From: CAZTEB01 sp964612735 | GTDB taxonomy: Bacteria; Patescibacteriota; Microgenomatia; UBA1400; PJMF01 | Length of the DNA stretch: 19,065 nucleotides | NCBI GenBank assembly: GCA_964612735.1 | Contig: CAZTEB010000016.1 | Span: forward strand, 1-19,065 | Direction: 5' to 3' | Position numbers and translations under genes: made by a program | Notes under the pieces: generated by a model | Told to the model about the DNA's origin: nothing | Seen by the model: only the letters and a program-made list of their open reading frames with translations | Database searches by the model: none | Shown here: piece after piece, positions 15,301 to 19,065 of the stretch | How the letters are laid out: each line of letters starts with the position of its first letter | Numbering within the stretch: position 1 is the first letter of the stretch

Positions 15301-18300
15301 AGAGACGACAGGATCGGTGGTGTCTACTTCATAGCTAGCTGATGCGACTTCGCCACCCATGATGCCGACGTTATCGACTGCTTTGACGAAGAAGGTGTAG
15401 ATGCCTTCAGCTAAGTTGGTTGGTGCTGAGGTTAGGGTGGTAAAGGTGCTGGCTACTACGTTGCTGGTACCATCCCAGACTCGGTAGTAGTAGCCCAAGA
15501 TGCCAGATAGTGAGTCAGTAGCTCCACCCCAACTCCAAATTTGACTGGTTTGGTTGGTGGGCGAACTAGGTGTGGCAGTTGGTGTGCCGGGCACACTTGG
15601 AGCAGTGTTGTCGACATTAAGCTTGCGAGCATCACTCCAAGCTGATTCATTGCCATTGGCATCAACGGCTTTGACTCGCCACCAGAACGTAATGGTTTGA
15701 TTACCACCTACGGTTCGAGACGTACCTGAGACGTTAGTGGTGTAGATCGGCGAAGTTAGTCCTGCGTCTGAGAAGCTCTCGTAGACATAGTGATCAGCTG
15801 TATCGATAGCAGACCAAGTTTGGGTTGGATTACCTGTGACGAAAGCATCATCAGCTGGCGAGAGGAGCTCTGGAGCATCAAGCTCGTAGCCCACACCGAG
15901 ATAAGCACCACTTTCACCGTCTGCTAGGGTTGTTTCCCAACAGCGTGAAAACTCATCGCCTGCGCCAGAGGCGTTAGCGATAATGGTTGCATCTGAGAAG
16001 GCTGAGGGTAGGGCGCCTCCGCTGACTGTGACAGCAGCTTGACCTAGGCTAGGTACAGATTCAATAAAGTCATCTCGATTGACACCGCAGACACGGTAGA
16101 GGGTATCTTCATCAAGTAAGTTTTCAAAGTTGTACTGACCGACATTGGCGGTGGTGCGTGTGGTTTGTTCACCGAGTTCATTCCAGCTGGCATCGTAGAG
16201 GCGAACAGTGAAGTCGTCTTGCATGTTGGTTGGGTGGTCTCCGTCAGCTGCTAGTAGCAAGCCATTATCAGCTCTGTCGATAAAGGTGCGACCTTGAATA
16301 TTGGAGAGACAGCTACCTCCAAAAGTTGGTGTGATGCTGTAGAGATCGCTGGTAGTTAGCCAAGGACAGTACTCGACATCAGGACCAACTGCGCTGCCAG
16401 CACCTGGGCCAACGCCACCAGGGCCAGAGGTATCACCCCACCAGTTTTTGATAGCGTTAACAGTTTCGCCAGTTAGGCTAGGGTGGAGTGCTACGCCAAT
16501 TGGAACTGAAGTTGCAAATGAGTTAAAGGAAACGGTGGCGCTGTCTGCGTAGCTATTTGCTTCAAAGAAGACGCCGATCGCATCTGTTGAACCCTTGTGG
16601 TCAACTGCATCACTGATGGTGTTATACATCACTACTGCATCTGGAGTTGGACCCTCGAGGCCGATGGCGTGTGACCAAAGACCTTCGAGATCAGAGATAG
16701 TGTTGCCTGTGATAGTGGCATAGGTCATGCCAGTGGAAGCAGCACCGTTGTTGATCAAAATACCGTAAGCACCTTTGCTTTCTGGCCGGACATAACTAGG
16801 ACCAGTGCTGCGAATATTTGAAATCGAGTTATTAGTAATAGTAAGGTTTGAAACGGTGTTCGAGCCCGTGCTGTCACCTACGAAGATGGCGCTCGCGCTG
16901 TACCCAGTGGCGCCACTACCGGCGTAACCAATGTCGCTAAAGGTATTACCATCAATGGTGATGTCGCTGATGCCAGTGCTGCTTGATTGAATGTAGACGC
17001 TGTGGACGTTGCTGCTGGTGCTATGGACATCGGTAATCACATTATTGATGACGTTCAAGCCACTATTGTTATTGGAGTAAATAGCGTAGTTGCCTGTACT
17101 ATTCGTAATAGTGAAGTCATCGATAGTGACGTCATCAGAGGTGACGGTCACTGTAGTTGTGCCAGTTCCTACTAGTGCTGCCTTATTAGCACCATTCTTA
17201 GATCGCAGCGTTAGTGGATGATCGATAGTAATGTCTTCGACGTAGGTGCCGTTACGGACGACAACTTCGCCGCCATCAGCTACGGCATCGATACCTTCTT
17301 GGACGGTGGCAAAAGCATTGTACCCAAAGACCTGATCGCCACCGAGATCGGTGCCGAGAGCAGTGCCAGTCCAGGCATCTTTGACGAAGACTTTAGCTGG
17401 TGCCTCGGCAGTCATGATCTGAACCGCATCAGCGATGTAGTGACCATCATTAGCGCCAGTTGTCCTAACTTCTACGTACCAACCATTTTTCACAGTGTGC
17501 GTGCCGGCATCGAACCATCCAGAGCTGGTGCCATCAGGCTGGACGGTGCCAGTGGCATCTTTAGTCTGGTCTACAGTAGCTAAGTCGGCTTTGAGTACAC
17601 CAGCGGCGTTATACAGTTTGTAGTCGACTGCAGTAGAGCGATTATCATTAACTACCCAGTGTAAGAAAATCTTGTAGTCGACGTTGTTCTTGGGTAGTTC
17701 TGCATTGCTAAAGGTCCAGCGTGCCCAACGATCTGCTGTAGTGTTGTCAACATAGTCATGATCGCCATCGATACCATTGGTGGGCCAAGTTGCCCAATCA
17801 CCTGATGCGTCGGTGCTGTAACCTGGATCACCGTTGTCTATGGTGTTACTCGCTGCTGGAGGGGGTGAGGTAATCACAAACACCGTAAAGTGATCGAGAC
17901 CAGAAATGCTAATCACGCCATCTTGGCGTTGCTCGCCATCTACTTGTTCAAAGTTTTGACCATCTTCTGAGTACTGAATCTGAGCGTCATTTGCTGAAGT
18001 TGGATTAGGAAGTGTTAGGGTGTACTCGAAAGTACCATCTTCCATACTTGAAGTAATTTCGTAGGCAGTGGAACTAAGTGCTCCAAGCTCTTCAACCTCA
18101 CTAGCATTAAGCGTGACTTCTTTAATAGTTACTGAACCAGGATTTTCTGGTAATTGAGTGAAGGTAACGCTAACGTCAGGGTTATCAGGAAAGCTGTACG
18201 TAGTATCAAGTGCAACAGTCTCAATGGTGTAGCTGCCATCAGCATTTTCAATCCATGTTGAGTTAGCTGGAGTTTGGTCGGCAACCAGGCTTTCACCAGT

Positions 18301-18381
18301 CGTCAGCCAAGTTTGGTCTTGGTCGCTAAGATCAAAAGAATCTTGAACGCTTCGGCTAACCACTGTAGCACTATCACTCAC
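12301..18381 (-). CDS. Giant modular surface protein (beta-helix, Ig/FN3 repeats, C-terminal membrane anchor)
   Basis: This 2026-residue protein is built from extracellular modules. Residues 1-175 are an unassigned beta-rich part. About 178-325 resembles the golvesin/Xly carbohydrate-binding-like domain (DNGDPGYS, WARWTF, YIADAVQI). About 333-672 is a right-handed parallel beta-helix with repeated Asn/Ile/Asp rungs, ending in NWWGDTSGPGG. About 690-820 looks like an SdrD/CnaB-type domain. From about 838 to 1870 Ig-like or FN3 modules follow, many separated by [VIL]D-x-T-x-P at near 100-residue spacing. A Gly/Pro/Asp-rich linker leads to three C-terminal membrane helices (about 1940-1961, 1969-1987, 1998-2024). 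An adhesin or sugar-binding role is inferred. The GTG start overlaps the upstream small ORF by GTGA, and no signal peptide is present in this frame, which is suspicious. Confidence 0.88.
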   Translation of the reverse strand: MSDSATVVSRSVQDSFDLSDQDQTWLTTGESLVADQTPANSTWIENADGSYTIETVALDTTYSFPDNPDVSVTFTQLPENPGSVTIKEVTLNASEVEELGALSSTAYEITSSMEDGTFEYTLTLPNPTSANDAQIQYSEDGQNFEQVDGEQRQDGVISISGLDHFTVFVITSPPPAASNTIDNGDPGYSTDASGDWATWPTNGIDGDHDYVDNTTADRWARWTFSNAELPKNNVDYKIFLHWVVNDNRSTAVDYKLYNAAGVLKADLATVDQTKDATGTVQPDGTSSGWFDAGTHTVKNGWYVEVRTTGANDGHYIADAVQIMTAEAPAKVFVKDAWTGTALGTDLGGDQVFGYNAFATVQEGIDAVADGGEVVVRNGTYVEDITIDHPLTLRSKNGANKAALVGTGTTTVTVTSDDVTIDDFTITNSTGNYAIYSNNNSGLNVINNVITDVHSTSSNVHSVYIQSSSTGISDITIDGNTFSDIGYAGSGATGYSASAIFVGDSTGSNTVSNLTITNNSISNIRSTGPSYVRPESKGAYGILINNGAASTGMTYATITGNTISDLEGLWSHAIGLEGPTPDAVVMYNTISDAVDHKGSTDAIGVFFEANSYADSATVSFNSFATSVPIGVALHPSLTGETVNAIKNWWGDTSGPGGVGPGAGSAVGPDVEYCPWLTTSDLYSITPTFGGSCLSNIQGRTFIDRADNGLLLAADGDHPTNMQDDFTVRLYDASWNELGEQTTRTTANVGQYNFENLLDEDTLYRVCGVNRDDFIESVPSLGQAAVTVSGGALPSAFSDATIIANASGAGDEFSRCWETTLADGESGAYLGVGYELDAPELLSPADDAFVTGNPTQTWSAIDTADHYVYESFSDAGLTSPIYTTNVSGTSRTVGGNQTITFWWRVKAVDANGNESAWSDARKLNVDNTAPSVPGTPTATPSSPTNQTSQIWSWGGATDSLSGILGYYYRVWDGTSNVVASTFTTLTSAPTNLAEGIYTFFVKAVDNVGIMGGEVASASYEVDTTDPVVSVDDPSDGDFVSGTITPTGTVSDDNLLRYYFVVRNSSNSVVAGPGTVYHDGPVVNPSFSWDTTTVPDGDYTVHLAARDKADNRGPGSEDSVAIVVDNTDPIDPTPVSTSHTVSTWSNDDTIDVTWSGASDNLSGVDGFYTEWNTDPTTMTGPVVKEYEESDSSETSPSLADGTAHYFHIATVDNAGNWTATEHLGPFWIDTTAPDATGWTSSPFFTRLTDGAGGRVDMTFTENSDPNVDYYEYQYRRSNLNGSAPGTGILNMNTYGSGVSCVAGVCTWSPNFSDGAINVHRFRAVDLAGNQGAWSNWDGFNIATASPSDFEYDDFSNLTGIFSEASYIAANGGFAIREQIAPTSGITSPTGPAISSSSAQTISYTFDDVDTEVKKVELWYTFNGGVASLLSTDDFLTGSFTETLTDGDGEYCLYTIAEDVADDLTLDAGLGNRESKSSCEYELELDTTDPTSTIEVPTNSGDDSVVIINDWDGTVSGTASDSSGISRVELSIERDEDGFFWNGATWVAGSESTTRVIATGTETWTYTVADIDEDIYTVTSHAVDTAGNIEDSYNITIVYDVTIPEIALTIDPTDPDGNNDWYITEPTITLTATDNSDPIYGTEQIEYQWNSDSGTWTTTTSTSVSFNPPGEGSHILYYRALDKAGNYSDTGIKVVRWDSTPLTEGPRNFNVSPNPTSADRSTATWEEAEDNTGVDKYEINWKLDGTSTSYTKSLAPDIFETELDQLTEGTWKVTLTAFDSAGNSESVSKDLIVDKTAPGAPTLSLNGTGAGSATLGWTAVTDAVDYIIYYGTTSGQYLYAARVGNTTNYTVQGLGAGNYFFVVRAVDNANNQSANSNEVNTGQIGGAPGVLPGAPAEGFVPAGDVLGDTTDETLDLTEDQQNSEADGGLGSVLGDSTVGNWLIYHLPWILLLIQMLGLVIIELIISPDRKAFKLVLGVATTGVIAALFYFLSQTSVYPDGSILAFIAQWFYWLAVGILLGVKAVFLMIVG
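12960..15870 (-). repeat. Degenerate array of Ig-like/FN3 modules
   Basis: Within the surface protein, boundary motifs of the type VDNTAP, VDTTDP, VDNTDP, IDTTAP, LDTTDP, YDVTIP, WDSTP and VDKTAP recur near residues 921, 1019, 1121, 1223, 1479, 1594, 1690 and 1788, so most modules are close to 100 residues (300 bp). The DNA has diverged, so this is a protein-level repeat. A longer, irregular section lies at about 1223-1479. Confidence 0.75.
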
Positions 18382-18551
18382 TTCAAATGGCAGTCAATCA
18401 AGTTGTCACCAGGTTCCAGCACAGCTAATCGAACTAAATGACCAACAATGACACGGTTAAAGTCGTGATGAAGATCCAGTTCATAAAACCCGACTGCACA
18501 GGTCGGATCGAACACATTGTGAGGTCCTAGGCTATCTACGTCAACTGACAA
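18378..18551 (-). CDS. 57-residue ORF, probable displaced N-terminal part of the surface protein
   Basis: From a TTG at 18551 the minus strand encodes 57 residues that look like a genuine folded segment: acidic start, FDPTCAVGFYELDLHHDF, then alternating hydrophobic residues and EPGDNLIDCHLK. Its stop TGA overlaps the GTG of the surface protein as GTGA, and its start overlaps the end of the next ORF upstream by 11 bp. It lies one frame away from both neighbours, which share a frame with each other. I think it is a piece of one longer protein separated by two indels, although a separate translationally coupled small gene cannot be excluded. Confidence 0.5.
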   Translation of the reverse strand: MSVDVDSLGPHNVFDPTCAVGFYELDLHHDFNRVIVGHLVRLAVLEPGDNLIDCHLK

Positions 18552-18693
18552 TTACATACGTCACAAACCGTGCCCGAACGGTTTGAGATTCATCCGCTGG
18601 AATCATCTCCAATAGCTTAACAAGTGAGAATAACGCACCAAGAACCAGCCAACCTGGGAGAAGCCATGAAATTCGATGATGCGAGAAAAGCAT
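18541..18693 (-). CDS. 50-residue ORF with signal-anchor-like helix, probable true start of the surface protein
   Basis: From the ATG at 18693 this ORF encodes a short basic start (MLFSHHR), a hydrophobic stretch (WLLPGWLVLGALFSLVKLL) and a soluble part ending RFVTYVIVS. That is the shape of a signal peptide or signal anchor. AGAGG lies about 10 nt before the ATG. The frame continues upstream to a TTG at 18774, but that part is Cys/His-rich and probably untranslated. It is in the same frame as the giant surface protein, which lacks a signal peptide, with only about 160 nt of blocked frame between them. Confidence 0.5.
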   Translation of the reverse strand: MLFSHHRISWLLPGWLVLGALFSLVKLLEMIPADESQTVRARFVTYVIVS

Positions 18694-18764
18694 GAAATAA
18701 CAGCCTCTGCAGCAAGTGTGGGTGTTAGGAATCTTGAAATGATCATCTTCGCTTGGCGAAGAGA

Positions 18765-18793
18765 AATATAGCAAGTACTACAGTGTCAAACAA
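18765..18793 (-). promoter_or_regulatory. Probable promoter of the surface protein operon
   Basis: On the minus strand TTGTTT (18788-18793), a 17-nt spacer and TATATT (18765-18770) lie 70 nt upstream of the ATG at 18693. A consensus TTGACA (18784-18789) overlaps the -35 box but would be only 13 nt from the -10. Confidence 0.4.
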
Positions 18794-18811
18794 ATGGAGC
18801 TCGAACTAAGG

Positions 18812-18889
18812 CTACTTGAGCAATTCACGGATATCCTGCAACTGAGAGGTGTTATGAACATCAAAATGAACTTCAAACCAATTGTTCAT
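18812..18889 (-). pseudogene. Out-of-frame C-terminal piece of the truncated upstream gene
   Basis: This stretch encodes 25 residues (WFEVHFDVHNTSQLQDIREL and a few more), reading like the end of a protein. It overlaps the last codons of the partial gene at 18873-19065 in the +1 frame. Skipping one base near the codons for EQL joins the two smoothly. An ATG happens to lie in the overlap, so a separate tiny ORF is formally possible but less likely. Confidence 0.4.
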
Positions 18890-19065
18890 CGTCTTCAGCA
18901 TCAAAGGTCTGAGGAATATTGCCGCAGTCATCGAATTTACCCTCCAGGAAGACCGTCTGTGGCATATCATCAGAAGGTCCGTCTTGAGAAATCCCATTGT
19001 CCATCGATGATTCATCAGAAAGACCTAAAGAGAGTCCCATTGTAGCCAACAGCAATGCGTCAGGT
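18873..19065 (-). CDS. Partial gene, N-terminal side beyond the window
   Basis: The frame is open to the right edge of the window, so the start may lie outside. The visible 64 residues begin with a hydrophobic stretch (ALLLATMGLSLGL) that could be the end of a signal peptide, followed by an acidic, Ser/Asp-rich segment and FLEGKFDDCGNIPQTFDAEDDEQ, then a TGA. An internal ATG at 19040 is an alternative start. I do not recognise the family. The protein probably continues in another frame to 18812. Confidence 0.45.
   Translation of the reverse strand, partial: PDALLLATMGLSLGLSDESSMDNGISQDGPSDDMPQTVFLEGKFDDCGNIPQTFDAEDDEQLV

Noticed and set aside
16987..17583. Plus-strand ORFs of 62 and 121 residues opposite the beta-helix region
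   Set aside because: They mirror the repetitive beta-helix codons and overlap an unambiguous domain on the other strand.
12301..18381. The repeat-rich region as a CRISPR array or DNA-level tandem repeat
   Set aside because: Periodicity exists only in the protein sequence at about 100 residues; no short identical DNA repeats with uniform spacers were seen.

Overview
The window reads like part of a small bacterial genome with short intergenic gaps and the standard genetic code (TGA, TAA and TAG are all used as stops). My best guess is a Candidate Phyla Radiation / Patescibacteria-type bacterium. The hints are a compact primase, a housekeeping sigma factor with a long Lys/Ala/Ser/Thr tail, a giant modular surface protein with a C-terminal three-helix anchor, a tRNA gene without an encoded CCA end, and many promoters whose -10 box sits only 7-9 nt before the start codon. 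This placement is an inference; there is no rRNA or ribosomal protein gene to confirm it.

Layout. Positions 1-2640 are visibly more AT-rich than most of the rest and hold two minus-strand accessory genes: a GmrSD-like DUF262/DUF1524 protein and an HD-domain phosphohydrolase. They are followed by a tRNA-Ser(GGA) gene (2788-2870, minus) and a MntA/HepT toxin-antitoxin pair (2919-3597, minus), so the first 3.6 kb looks like a defence/accessory patch around a tRNA. Next come ogt (DNA alkyl repair, plus), and a minus-strand pair of a MazG-like pyrophosphohydrolase and an 86-residue unknown. A plus-strand core block follows: dnaG, then an operon of a CsoR/CstR-family repressor, thioredoxin, thioredoxin reductase and glutamate dehydrogenase, then rpoD and a small lipoprotein. 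The last 7.4 kb is on the minus strand: a 223-residue unknown lies directly behind a 2026-residue surface protein, and upstream of the surface protein the reading frame is broken into small pieces up to the right edge, where a truncated gene runs out of the window.

How the genes work together. The repressor lacks the histidine of copper sensors but keeps two cysteines at the 29-residue spacing known from the persulfide sensor CstR. Its probable operator lies between the -35 and -10 boxes of its own promoter. The downstream genes form a thiol-disulfide system plus a glutamate dehydrogenase that carries an unusual cysteine cluster, so the operon looks like a thiol/sulfur-stress response unit. 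Genes that open a transcription unit tend to lack a Shine-Dalgarno sequence and to start almost at the predicted transcription start, while several internal operon genes (trxA, gdhA, the 86-residue gene) have a clear AAGGAG-type site.

The most notable anomaly is at 18378-18693. The surface protein ORF has no signal peptide, but a hydrophobic N-terminal segment and a 57-residue linker ORF lie just upstream, joined by one +1 and one -1 frame change that cancel out. This is either a pair of indels or a sequencing error, and the true protein probably begins about 100 residues earlier.
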